NCBI GenBank assembly: GCA_021774995.1
Contig: JAJFIM010000447.1
Span: forward strand, 1-23,016
Source of the DNA: Alphaproteobacteria bacterium
Lineage (GTDB): Bacteria; Pseudomonadota; Alphaproteobacteria; SMXP01
Direction of reading: 5' to 3'
DNA: 23,016 nt
Below the pieces are notes generated by a model that saw only the letters and a program-made list of their open reading frames with translations, was not told the origin of the DNA and searched no databases. Positions 7,076 to 14,692 of this stretch are shown piece after piece; within the stretch, counting starts at the first letter, position 1, and every line of letters starts with the position of its first letter. A program made the position numbers and the translations under genes.

Positions 7076-8551
7076 ATGTTGTTCGACACGCGCTCAGTTT
7101 CGATTAAATCCGGGCACATGATAGATGGGGAAATTGTTTGCGGGAATGACCCAGACACAATTGCCGTAAAATCGGCATCCGACCCTTCCCTCGCATGGCA
7201 GCTCCCTGTTGCGGGAAGTGATATGGTCGACCGGGCTGTTCGCTCGGCGCAAAAAGCCTTCAAATCCTCAGGTTGGCCGACCATGGAGCCCCGGGCCAGG
7301 GCCAAAATCATGAAACGCTGGGCGGCTCTGGTCAGGGAGAACGTGCGGGACCTGGCACAATTGGAATCAATTGTATCAACCCGTCCCTACAGCGAAACAA
7401 TGGCGCGGGACGCCCATGTGGCTGCGGATTGCCTTTCGTTTTTTGCTGAATTCTCAGACAAAATTGACGGTGAGGTGACGTCTACAAGGTCCGAAATCTT
7501 GTCGCTTTCGATCCGGGAGCCACACGGGGTAGTTGCAGCAATCTCTCCCTGGAATTTTCCGCTTATCTTGTCTGCTTGGAAATACGCCCCCGCACTGGCC
7601 GCTGGCAACGCGGTCGTGATGAAACCTTCGGAACTGACGCCGTTTTCGAACCTCAAAATTGCCGAACTCGGCATCGAGGCCGGCCTCCCGCCGGGGATAT
7701 TCAATATTGTTCAAGGAGACGGCACCCGGACAGGCTCAGCCCTGATCAGCCATCCTGACGTGGATTATGTGACATTCACCGGCTCGACGGAAACCGGTAT
7801 AAATATTGCCGAGACTTCGGCGCGCAATGGCCTCAAACCGCACAGCCTGGAATTGGGTGGCAAGGGTGCCCAAGTTGTGTTTGCCGATGCGCCGGATCTG
7901 GACCGGCTGACAGGGTTATTGACGCGAGGAGTTTGTTATAATTCCGGGCAAGTCTGTTTCGCGGGATCCCGCCTGATTGTTGAAAAATCTGTTGTCGGCG
8001 AAATTATGTCGCGAATAATGTCTGCAATGTCGGAGTTGGTTCCGGGAGCAACGTGGGACGATCAGGCAACGCTTCCTCCCATTATGAACCCGAAGCAGCT
8101 CGAGCGTATCGAAACAATAATTTCCAGTGCAGTTGGCAACGGAGCTGAAATCATCTGTGGCGGCGCCCGTGTGGAATGCCCAAACGAGGCCGTGTATTTT
8201 GCCCCGACAATCCTTAGTGGCGTGGACTCAAATTCCGCCGCTGTTAAACAGGAAATCTTTGGACCCGTTGCGACGATCCAGACATTTGACAACGTGGAAG
8301 AAGCCATACACCTTGCCGATCATCCAGAATATGCATTGGCCAGCTCTGTTCACACGTCAAATTTGAACACGGCGATAAACGTCAGCAAACGATTGGAGGC
8401 AGGAACCATTTGGGTGAATGACTGGGGTCGCAAAGGTGATTTAACAAGCCCATTTGGGGGTTTTAAACGTTCAGGTCACGGCAAGGATCTGGGCAAGGCA
8501 GGGTTTGAAAAATATCAGAAATCAAAGTCGATCTGGATCGAAACAGCCTGA
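7076..8551 (+). CDS. NAD(P)-dependent aldehyde dehydrogenase
   Basis: A 491-residue ALDH-superfamily enzyme oxidising an aldehyde to a carboxylic acid. All catalytic features are present: PWNFP with Asn160, KPSE with Lys183, FTGSTETG (234-241, cofactor loop), LELGGK with general base Glu259, and nucleophile Cys294 in NSGQVCFAGSR. QEIFGPV and PFGGFKRSGHGKDLG complete the family pattern. AAGGGAG precedes the ATG. The gene stands alone on the plus strand, divergent from iclR with operator C between, and ends before the bidirectional hairpin at 8628-8656. It is the natural next step after an alcohol-oxidising SDR; the aldehyde is unknown. The succinate-semialdehyde/betaine-aldehyde-like group is possible but not provable. 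Confidence 0.94.
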   Translation: MLFDTRSVSIKSGHMIDGEIVCGNDPDTIAVKSASDPSLAWQLPVAGSDMVDRAVRSAQKAFKSSGWPTMEPRARAKIMKRWAALVRENVRDLAQLESIVSTRPYSETMARDAHVAADCLSFFAEFSDKIDGEVTSTRSEILSLSIREPHGVVAAISPWNFPLILSAWKYAPALAAGNAVVMKPSELTPFSNLKIAELGIEAGLPPGIFNIVQGDGTRTGSALISHPDVDYVTFTGSTETGINIAETSARNGLKPHSLELGGKGAQVVFADAPDLDRLTGLLTRGVCYNSGQVCFAGSRLIVEKSVVGEIMSRIMSAMSELVPGATWDDQATLPPIMNPKQLERIETIISSAVGNGAEIICGGARVECPNEAVYFAPTILSGVDSNSAAVKQEIFGPVATIQTFDNVEEAIHLADHPEYALASSVHTSNLNTAINVSKRLEAGTIWVNDWGRKGDLTSPFGGFKRSGHGKDLGKAGFEKYQKSKSIWIETA

Positions 8552-8627
8552 AGCAGCTTTCGTTGATATCACGATTAATCCGGATGCTTGCGCGCAAGAA
8601 GGCGCGACATTGTTCCGGGGATGAAAA

Positions 8628-8656
8628 AGCCCCTGATTGGTAGACTGCCAGGGGCT
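8628..8656. terminator. Rho-independent terminator, likely bidirectional
   Basis: Perfect 8-bp arms AGCCCCTG (8628-8635) and CAGGGGCT (8649-8656). On the minus strand the stem is followed by a TTTTT run (complement of 8624-8628), so it best terminates the dehalogenase gene ending at 8703. On the plus strand it sits 77 nt past the aldehyde dehydrogenase stop, followed by CTAATTTAT, and can serve that gene too. Confidence 0.85.
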
Positions 8657-8702
8657 CTAATTTATCGATAAACTTTGAACAAGTCTTATAAATGTACGTG
8701 CC

Positions 8703-9731
8703 CTAGTTCGTCAGACGGCGATGCCAATCTGCAATAGCCCGACCAATTGCCTCCGGCTGATCTTCTTGAACATAGTGCAGACCGCGACCGATAAACGCGG
8801 TTTCAATGTTCTCGACTCGCTCCGCCAGCCACGCCGCAACCTGAGGTGGGTTTAAGGACCCCGGAGACGCATAAAGATGCAGAAACGGCATCTCCGATTC
8901 CAGCATCCAGGCTGAATAGGCTTCAATCATTTCCCTGTTGTCCTGCGGTATCCCACCAATCGGCACCTCAAGTGGCCACACCAAAATTGGTTTGCGGTCG
9001 TCGGGATCCAGGAATGGGGCCCGATACACATTCATTTCCTCTTCGGACATTTCCCGAACAACGGCCCCAGGAAGCATTAATTCGATAAACGCATTGTTAT
9101 CGATCAACATAACCGGCCCCTCCTCAGGATCACGCATTTTACGAAACAAGGGTTCCAGTCTGGAGCCCATGGCTTCATAGCTCGTTACCGGCAATGCGGG
9201 CGGAACAAAAGCCTCCATAAATGCCACACCTTTTACATTGTCCTCGTTACGTGAGGCATAATTCAAGCCGAGCGCCGAACCCCAATCATGAACCACAAGC
9301 GTGATATTTTGCAGTTCCATCTTGCGAATAAATTCTTCCAGATAGCGGGAATGATCGTCAAAACGATAAGGAATATCAGGCTTGTCCGACTTACCGAACC
9401 CGACAAGATCGACAGCAATCACGCGACCCCGTGATTCCAGATAAGGAATAACGTTGCGCCAGAGATAAGAGGATGTCGGATTTCCGTGCAGCAGAAGAAT
9501 AGGATCACCTGCTCCCGCTTCAACATAGTGCATTCTCGATCCCAAAATTTCGATGAACTTGGATTCGTAGGGAAACTCAGCGGATATTTCTGGTTGGTTA
9601 TCGCTTGCCGCGTGTGAAATTCCAGTCATTGAGAATGCCCCCAGGGTCACAAACATCAACATTTTCAAGGCTCGTCGTATATCAAATTTATTCAGAATAT
9701 TCATTCTGAATAGCAAGTGAAGATTGTACAT
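8703..9731 (-). CDS. Haloalkane dehalogenase, HLD-II type, with N-terminal export signal
   Basis: A 342-residue alpha/beta-hydrolase that hydrolyses carbon-halogen bonds to alcohol and halide. The pentad of subfamily II (DhaA/LinB type) is complete: Asn84 in HGNPTSSYLWRN and Trp150 bind halide, Asp149 in VVHDWGSALG is the nucleophile, Glu173 in FMEAFVPP is the acid, and His319 in GRGLHYVQEDQP is the base. Unlike most HLDs it has a 40-residue leader: positively charged NKFDIRRALK (14-23), a hydrophobic core (24-38), and SHA-A as probable cleavage site. This predicts a periplasmic enzyme; the twin arginines do not match the full Tat consensus. AAGGAG 7 nt before the ATG at 9731 fixes the start. 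It follows tetR1 by 26 nt and ends before a strong terminator. A paralogue lies at 19417-20340. Confidence 0.93.
   Translation of the reverse strand: MYNLHLLFRMNILNKFDIRRALKMLMFVTLGAFSMTGISHAASDNQPEISAEFPYESKFIEILGSRMHYVEAGAGDPILLLHGNPTSSYLWRNVIPYLESRGRVIAVDLVGFGKSDKPDIPYRFDDHSRYLEEFIRKMELQNITLVVHDWGSALGLNYASRNEDNVKGVAFMEAFVPPALPVTSYEAMGSRLEPLFRKMRDPEEGPVMLIDNNAFIELMLPGAVVREMSEEEMNVYRAPFLDPDDRKPILVWPLEVPIGGIPQDNREMIEAYSAWMLESEMPFLHLYASPGSLNPPQVAAWLAERVENIETAFIGRGLHYVQEDQPEAIGRAIADWHRRLTN
9691..9710. promoter_or_regulatory. Candidate TetR1 operator copy inside the dehalogenase leader codons
   Basis: TTCAGAATATTCATTCTGAA is an inverted repeat (ATTCAGAAT at 9690-9698 and ATTCTGAAT at 9703-9711). 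It matches the tetR1 upstream site at 10373-10392 in 17 of 20 positions. It falls in codons 7-14 of the dehalogenase, downstream of a well-placed ribosome-binding site, so it would be an intragenic operator or roadblock rather than a promoter operator. Confidence 0.4.
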
Positions 9732-9757
9732 TCCAGTTCTCCTTTTAGTGAAACAAT

Positions 9758-10336
9758 TTAGGGAAGAAGCGACAGCCCTACAGAATAGAAGGTCGCCTTG
9801 GTTTCCGTATCCGCGCCAGATCGTGAAAGGATGGCTCCACCTTGCACAAGACCGGTAAGGAAGACGGAAAGGTCTTCTGGCGATGTCGATGAACTGACAC
9901 CATTTGGTTTGCCAGAATTCTCTAGTGCACGCAGAAAAACACCGCGCTGCATATCAAAGCTCGAATTGACTTTCGCTGCAGCCTCCTTATCGCTTTTGCC
10001 AAATCCCATCGCTGTCATACACATAAGACAGCCTAGGGATTCGCGATCCCTTGGCGGATATAACAAGCGATCAAAAAACTTATGGATATCTTCGACCACA
10101 GCGTCAGCGTTCATGAGGCTGCCCAGGTTGCGCACAATGATCTTCTCGCGATACCAATCAAGGGTCTCAAGATAAAGGCCCCGCTTGTCTCCAAACTCGT
10201 CGTACAATCCATACCGGCTTGCTCCCGTTGCCCGGACAACATCGTCAACAGACGCGTTCTCATACCCCACACGCCAAAACAAATTCATTGCGCCGTGTAA
10301 TACTTCCTTCCGGGCGGAATTCTTTTCCCAGGGCAC
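9758..10336 (-). CDS. TetR/AcrR family transcriptional repressor (TetR1)
   Basis: A 192-residue one-domain regulator. The N-terminal helix-turn-helix (about 10-55) reads LHGAMNLFWRVGYENASVDD, VVRATGASRYGLYDEFGDKR, then GLYLETLDWYR, a standard TetR pattern with the recognition helix at SRYGLYDEF. The C-terminal ligand domain contains GCLMCMTAMGFG (about 102-113) with two close cysteines. I use GTG at 10336: GGAAGG lies 8 nt upstream, while the nearby ATG is out of frame. It is first in an operon with the exported dehalogenase 26 nt downstream. A palindrome overlapping its putative -10 box suggests autorepression relieved by a substrate such as a halogenated compound or its product (inference). 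Confidence 0.9.
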   Translation of the reverse strand: MPWEKNSARKEVLHGAMNLFWRVGYENASVDDVVRATGASRYGLYDEFGDKRGLYLETLDWYREKIIVRNLGSLMNADAVVEDIHKFFDRLLYPPRDRESLGCLMCMTAMGFGKSDKEAAAKVNSSFDMQRGVFLRALENSGKPNGVSSSTSPEDLSVFLTGLVQGGAILSRSGADTETKATFYSVGLSLLP

Positions 10337-10372
10337 CAGCTTTGCCTTCCATGCAATCGACTGCGGTCATTG

Positions 10373-10417
10373 TTCAGAATTTTCGTTCTTAATACGGTGT
10401 GCCAATTTTTTAGGCAA
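10373..10417 (-). promoter_or_regulatory. Promoter and operator of tetR1-dehalogenase
   Basis: On the minus strand, TTGCCT (10417-10412) and TATTAA (10394-10389) are 17 bp apart. The inverted repeat at 10373-10392 (plus strand TTCAGAATTTTCGTTCTTAA) overlaps the -10 box and the expected start site, the usual place for TetR-type repression. It resembles the site at 9691-9710. The box matches are four of six each. Confidence 0.5.
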
Positions 10418-10550
10418 GATTTTTCATGTTTTCCGCAATCCCCGCGCATCACCCAAACACGAATTTTCAGCTTTATATTCTGCTGCTCACCGCACTAATT
10501 CCGCGCCATCGCCACAAACCGGTTTGCGGTGAACGTCAAGAATTTGTGCG

Positions 10551-12755
10551 TCATTCATTGTGTATTTCTGCTTCCCCCTCACGCGTAACAACCAGGGCAT
10601 CGACTGCGACTGCGGCTTCGCGGGAAAGCAGCAGAGGATTGATATCTATCTCTTCAAGAGAATCTTCAGCGCCCGCCGCCAACTTGGATATATTGCAAAT
10701 CACATCCGCAAACGCGTCGATATCGACTGCGGGTTTACCGCGAAACCCGGTCAAAAGTTTATACCCTTTGAGTGACTTGATCATACGAAGAGCTTCATTT
10801 TTATCTACGGGTGCCAGGGCGACGGACGTATCATCGAGCAATTCGACCATAACCCCGCCCAAGCCACAGATGATGAGCTGCCCAAACTGTGGGTCGCGCT
10901 TTGTCCCCACCATAACCTCGAGATCGCCACGCACCATTTCCTGGATAAGAATCCCGTTGAGACGGGGCTTGATCGCCACCCGTCCTATCGCCTCCATAAT
11001 CTCATTCCAAGCAACATGTAACGCATCCACATCCTGGATATTCAGCCGGATTACCCCGGCCTCGCTTTTATGCGGCAAATCTACGGAATCCGCCTTCATG
11101 ACGACCGGAAAGCCAATCTCCTTTGCCGCAAGAACCGCGTCCTGAACGGTATTGACAAGCAACCCGCGGGAGGTGTGCACCCCATGCCTGTTGAGCAATT
11201 GCTTGGATTGGCTTTCGGACAATATTCCGGGCTCACCCGAAAATAACGTGCGATTCTGCCTCCCGGGTTCTTCGGCAGATCGCGCCAGCAATTCAGGCCG
11301 GCGTTCGTAATAATGTTGCCAGGCATTGATAGTATTCAGACAGCGGCGCACGGACCTGAATATTGTCAATTCAGAGGAACTGTCATAGACCTCGGACCCT
11401 GGTCCCTGATGCCATTCGTTCAGCCAGACCACACATATCGGAAGGTTTGCATTGCGGGCAGTTTCGCAAATTGCCTCTGCCCTGGCATGGCTGACAGTTG
11501 CATGCGCTGACGCCATAGCCACAACAATTGCGCCATAAGAGGGATCTGAATCATAAGCCTTGATTGTTTCCGTATACATCTCGCTTTTACGCACGGATTC
11601 AGCGGTCATATCTGCTGGATTTCCAGCATACCCAAACTGCGGAATGGACGCTTCAATCCGTGCCCGGGCCGCGACCGAGGGTTGCGGCAGGGAAATACCT
11701 AGATCGGACGCAATGTCGGCAGCAAGAATTGACGCGCCTCCCGATGGGCCAAGAACTGCAACACCTTTACTGCGCGGTTGGCCTGCACGCCCGAGAAATG
11801 TAACTGTTTCCAGCAACGCCTCAAAATCCTCTACCATCACCACACCCGTTCGATCAAAGACTGCGCGATACGCAGAGAAAACACCGATCAGAGCTCCGGT
11901 ATGTGATTTGGCTGCGTCGGAAGCGACATCACTACGCCCAAGTTTAAGAACCACCACAGGTTTCCCGGCCTCTAGCGCTCGGCGCGTGGCAGCAATGAAC
12001 CGATGAGGATTTGCAACGCCCTCAAACATGCAGGCTATGGATTTTGTTTCAGGGTCGTCCACGAGCGCGTTGATCAAGTCTGCAACATCAACATCTGCGG
12101 CGTTCCCGGTCGTTAGATACCTGCTGAAACCAATCCCTCTCTGCATTGCCTGCAGCACGACATAGCCCATGGCCCCGCTTTGCGAAACCAATCCAATGTC
12201 TCCAGAAATCTGCGGCATATCCCGGTAGCTGGGCATAAATGTAAGTCCCATCCCACGTCCGGGAATGGCAATACCAATGCAGTTCGGACCTAAAATCCGC
12301 ATCCCTGTCTCAGCCGAGATCTCGGTCAGGCGGCGCTGGCGAACAACCCCTTCATCTCCCAATTCCGCGAAACCAGAAGAATAGATTATTAGTGCGCCAA
12401 CTCCCTTATTTGCGCAGTTCTCACACTCTTCAATTACTGCCGCACCCGGAATGGCCAGAACCGCACAGTCAGGAACGTCTGGCAGACTCTCTACTGAAGG
12501 GTAGGCCTTCAACCCATGAATCTTTTTATGCTTTGGATTGACCGGATAAATTCGTCCCTCAAAGGTCGCAATCAGATTTTGAATAGTGTTTGAACCAAAC
12601 GAATGTTCCTTTTCAGATGCACCAATCACAGCAATATTCCTGGGTTGCAAAAGGCACCGCAGATCCTGAAATCCGTAATTTTCACGTTCAATTTCAGTTT
12701 GAGCAGGCCGACATGAATTTTCGAATATCTTTTTTTTCTCTTCAGATGAACCCAT
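10551..12755 (-). CDS. Acyl-CoA synthetase, ADP(NDP)-forming, fused alpha-beta type
   Basis: A 734-residue protein of the acetate-CoA ligase (ADP-forming)/succinyl-CoA-synthetase-like superfamily, joining an acid, CoA and ATP to acyl-CoA, ADP and phosphate. A CoA-binding Rossmann domain (about 33-165; NIAVIGASEKEHSFG) is followed by succinyl-CoA-ligase-like domains with SQSGAMG (191-197) and the phosphorylated His285 in KSHTGALIG. After a linker, an ATP-grasp domain occupies about 515-734 (GFPVVMKADSVDLPHKSEAG, then EEIDINPLLL near the end). Full length and intact. Its ATG follows the SDR2 TGA with no gap (TGA then ATG), so the two are translationally coupled. Together they suggest activation of a carboxylic acid followed by beta-oxidation-type reduction. 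The acid is unknown; pimeloyl-, feruloyl- and acetyl-type substrates are known in the superfamily. Confidence 0.9.
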   Translation of the reverse strand: MGSSEEKKKIFENSCRPAQTEIERENYGFQDLRCLLQPRNIAVIGASEKEHSFGSNTIQNLIATFEGRIYPVNPKHKKIHGLKAYPSVESLPDVPDCAVLAIPGAAVIEECENCANKGVGALIIYSSGFAELGDEGVVRQRRLTEISAETGMRILGPNCIGIAIPGRGMGLTFMPSYRDMPQISGDIGLVSQSGAMGYVVLQAMQRGIGFSRYLTTGNAADVDVADLINALVDDPETKSIACMFEGVANPHRFIAATRRALEAGKPVVVLKLGRSDVASDAAKSHTGALIGVFSAYRAVFDRTGVVMVEDFEALLETVTFLGRAGQPRSKGVAVLGPSGGASILAADIASDLGISLPQPSVAARARIEASIPQFGYAGNPADMTAESVRKSEMYTETIKAYDSDPSYGAIVVAMASAHATVSHARAEAICETARNANLPICVVWLNEWHQGPGSEVYDSSSELTIFRSVRRCLNTINAWQHYYERRPELLARSAEEPGRQNRTLFSGEPGILSESQSKQLLNRHGVHTSRGLLVNTVQDAVLAAKEIGFPVVMKADSVDLPHKSEAGVIRLNIQDVDALHVAWNEIMEAIGRVAIKPRLNGILIQEMVRGDLEVMVGTKRDPQFGQLIICGLGGVMVELLDDTSVALAPVDKNEALRMIKSLKGYKLLTGFRGKPAVDIDAFADVICNISKLAAGAEDSLEEIDINPLLLSREAAVAVDALVVTREGEAEIHNE

Positions 12756-13544
12756 TCAGATTGCTCGCTTTCGCGCCCGGCCACCGTCTACAGTCAGGTT
12801 AATCCCGGTGATAAAACCGGCAGCGGGTGAAGCCAAGAAAACCGCGGCATTCGCGATGTCTTCCACAGTACCGAACCGGCCCAGAGGCACCCGCGCCAAC
12901 TCACGTTCAACCCGTCCTTCCTCTTCATAAAGTCGTTTTACACCTTCTGTATCCGCAATCGGCCCAGGTGAAATTGCATTCACACGGATGCCATACCCGG
13001 CCCATTCGAGGGCGAGAGTTCGGGTCAGCGAAACCACTCCCGCCTTTGCGGCCCCCGCATGAGCGGCCCCTGGCCAGCCATTCAACGCCTCTTCGGTGAC
13101 AATGTTGATTATTGAGCCGCCGAATTTCGACCTGGCAAGGAAGGGAAATGCAGCCTTACAACCGTGAAAAGTCCCATTGAGATCGATCTCGACAATTGTG
13201 CGAAAGCCGTTTGGGGTTATGTCCTGCGCAGGCTGCACAAACAGACCAGCTGCGTTATTGATCAGAATATCCAGATACCCGAACTGATCTACCACCCTTG
13301 AAATCGCCGAGTTGAAAGCATCAAAATCGCGTACATCGCTCTGCACCGCATAGGCCGCGCCACCATCCTCCTCGATCAAGGATACAGCGGTATCCAGCTT
13401 GCCCCTATCGCGCCCCAATATCCCTACTTTCGCCCCCAACGCAGAAAAGGCCCGCGACATTCCAAGGCCAATCCCGCTTGCCCCACCCGTTACGAGCACG
13501 ACACGGTCTTGTAGTATTTGGTGAGAGAAGGTTGAAATTTGCAT
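12756..13544 (-). CDS. SDR family protein resembling 2,4-dienoyl-CoA reductase
   Basis: A 262-residue SDR with TGGASGIG (19-26), Arg45 after the second strand (favours NADPH), NNAAG (96-100), DLNGTFHGCKAAF and SPGPIADTEG. The usual catalytic Tyr of YxxxK is absent: the segment is A161-H-A-G-A-A-K167, with Ala at the Tyr position and Lys retained. This, with the INNAAGLF and LNGTF segments, fits the DECR-type branch, which reduces 2,4-dienoyl-CoA esters and lacks the classical Tyr. I start at 13544 because the predicted promoter (13610-13638) places transcription downstream of the in-frame ATG at 13607, and operator D lies just upstream of 13544; no strong ribosome-binding site precedes either. 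It is first in an operon with the ADP-forming CoA synthetase. Classification as DECR-like is likely; the actual substrate is open. Confidence 0.82.
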   Translation of the reverse strand: MQISTFSHQILQDRVVLVTGGASGIGLGMSRAFSALGAKVGILGRDRGKLDTAVSLIEEDGGAAYAVQSDVRDFDAFNSAISRVVDQFGYLDILINNAAGLFVQPAQDITPNGFRTIVEIDLNGTFHGCKAAFPFLARSKFGGSIINIVTEEALNGWPGAAHAGAAKAGVVSLTRTLALEWAGYGIRVNAISPGPIADTEGVKRLYEEEGRVERELARVPLGRFGTVEDIANAAVFLASPAAGFITGINLTVDGGRARKRAI

Positions 13545-13555
13545 GAACCCGTTTC

Positions 13556-13570
13556 TATCGCATAGCGAAA
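13556..13570. promoter_or_regulatory. Candidate IclR-type operator, copy D (SDR2/CoA-synthetase operon)
   Basis: TATCGCATAGCGAAA differs from the reverse complement of copy A at one position. It would lie in the 5' leader, about 35-50 nt after the predicted start of transcription and 12 nt before the SDR2 ATG, where a bound protein could block elongation or loop to copy E at 13668. Confidence 0.55.
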
Positions 13571-13609
13571 CAAATTCAACAAATCCGCTCTGTATGCATT
13601 TTAACATGG

Positions 13610-13638
13610 CTTATAATATCGTTTTTTGAAAATATCAA
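13610..13638 (-). promoter_or_regulatory. Putative promoter of the SDR2/CoA-synthetase operon
   Basis: On the minus strand TTGATA (13638-13633) and TATAAG (13615-13610) are 17 bp apart, each a five-of-six match to sigma-70 consensus. A 10-bp inverted repeat (TATAATATCG at 13612-13621 and CGATATTATA at 13658-13667) brackets the -35/-10 region. Palindromes D and E flank the promoter. Confidence 0.55.
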
Positions 13639-13667
13639 CGCAACATCGTAAAATTTTCGATATTATA

Positions 13668-13682
13668 TTTCGCTAAGCAAAA
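13668..13682. promoter_or_regulatory. Candidate IclR-type operator, copy E
   Basis: TTTCGCTAAGCAAAA fits the five-copy motif and sits 29 bp upstream of the predicted -35 box of the SDR2 operon, about 112 bp from copy D. Confidence 0.5.
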
Positions 13683-14026
13683 TATATTGGCTTTGCCATA
13701 TGTCGAAAAAGGCGGAAGAGCAGCCGCGCTCCAAAGCATACATAAATTGTGAAAGGCTGAATGATGGTGCGCGCAGTTTTCGGGTACTTCGTTTCAGGGC
13801 GGCATCTCGCACCGGGACCAAGTACCCCGGTTCACTGATCGTAAACCACACGAATTTGTACGTCAGGCCGACAAGGTTTTGAAAAATAGAAAGCTGGTTG
13901 CCTGTCCGCAAAGCGGCAAGTGCCGTTCACGCGTTTGCGCAACACTTGAGGGCGCCAAGCCACGATAGATCGATAGCATTGATTGCCAAAGGAAATATCC
14001 CCCGATGGAATTAATGGGTCCTGACC
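13683..14026. other. Intergenic region between the GST operon and the SDR2 promoter
   Basis: About 340 bp. Open frames exist on both strands (one minus frame of 82 codons reaches 13911) but lack ribosome-binding sites and recognisable motifs. A 5-bp GC stem (CGGCA-AG-TGCCG, 13914-13925) is the only hairpin near the end of the GST operon and is too weak to call a terminator. Confidence 0.4.
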
Positions 14027-14692
14027 CTAGTTCCGCCAGTGCGGTGGGTAGGTCGCGTCATACCCGGGCACAGCTTCCAACCGTTCGAGCCACGACGCGA
14101 TGTGCGTATAGCTTTTGTCCAGTGGAAGGATTTTCAACGAAAGTGAACCTGCGTCTTCTTTGCTAGCAGCACGCAATAGCGCCCGAATGAAGGGCATCAA
14201 AAGCACGTCCGCCGCCGAAAGCGATGCCCCCGCCAGGTATCCATTTTTCGAGACAGTGTCGTTGATCCAATTCAGGGATTCGTGGGCTGCGGGAACAGCC
14301 TCCAAAATCATCTGGGCTTCGTCCGCAGCCTTTCCCTGAAACAATGGGAGCGTAATTCCTTTGTCAATCGGATCACGGATATAGCTCATCAATTCAGACA
14401 CCCGTTGCCAAATCAGCCCGGTTTCGCCCGGGTTCGCGCCAAACAGAGGCACTTCCGCATGCTTGCTGTCGAGATAGGACATAACCGCGATTGTCTCGTA
14501 AATTACCGTGTCCTCGTCGCGCAGAACAGGAACTTTCCCGCGTGGGTTCAACGCCAGGTATTCCGGCGATTTGTGCTCGCGTTTCCCGACATCCAACCGG
14601 TGTGATTCAAAATCCAGCCCCTTGACGGCCATCGCAAACATCGCAGCCCAGGCATAGGGGCTGCCGCTGATCCAGTATAATTTGTAAGTCAT
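14027..14692 (-). CDS. Glutathione S-transferase family protein (GST-a)
   Basis: A 221-residue soluble GST. The N-terminal thioredoxin-like domain (about 1-80) carries SGSPYAW (9-15; a Ser in the usual catalytic region), the cis-Pro segment GKVPVLRDEDTVIYETIAVMSYLD with glutathione-binding ETxA. The helical domain (about 90-210) includes LAGASLSAADVLLMPFIRAL, the N-capping-box region. The ATG at 14692 is chosen because GAGG precedes it by five bases, the fold starts at once, and it overlaps the GST-b stop as ATGA; the longer frame starting at 14833 lies inside GST-b. It is the last gene of the TetR2-linked operon. Likely conjugates or removes glutathione from a pathway electrophile. Confidence 0.87.
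   Translation of the reverse strand: MTYKLYWISGSPYAWAAMFAMAVKGLDFESHRLDVGKREHKSPEYLALNPRGKVPVLRDEDTVIYETIAVMSYLDSKHAEVPLFGANPGETGLIWQRVSELMSYIRDPIDKGITLPLFQGKAADEAQMILEAVPAAHESLNWINDTVSKNGYLAGASLSAADVLLMPFIRALLRAASKEDAGSLSLKILPLDKSYTHIASWLERLEAVPGYDATYPPHWRN

Noticed and set aside
1211..10530. Shared 12-mer CCGGTTTGCGGT at 1211-1222 and 10519-10530, the second forming part of the 12-bp palindrome CAAACCGGTTTG
   Set aside because: Flanking bases do not match, only two copies exist, and the second lies about 180 bp from tetR1, too far for its promoter operator. Probably chance.
13663..13911. 82-codon minus-strand frame upstream of the SDR2 operon
   Set aside because: It runs through operator E and has no ribosome-binding site or known motif.
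14016..14027. GGGTCCTGACCC stem at the end of the GST operon
   Set aside because: The 5-bp arms overlap the GST-a stop codon and lack a T run; too weak for a terminator.
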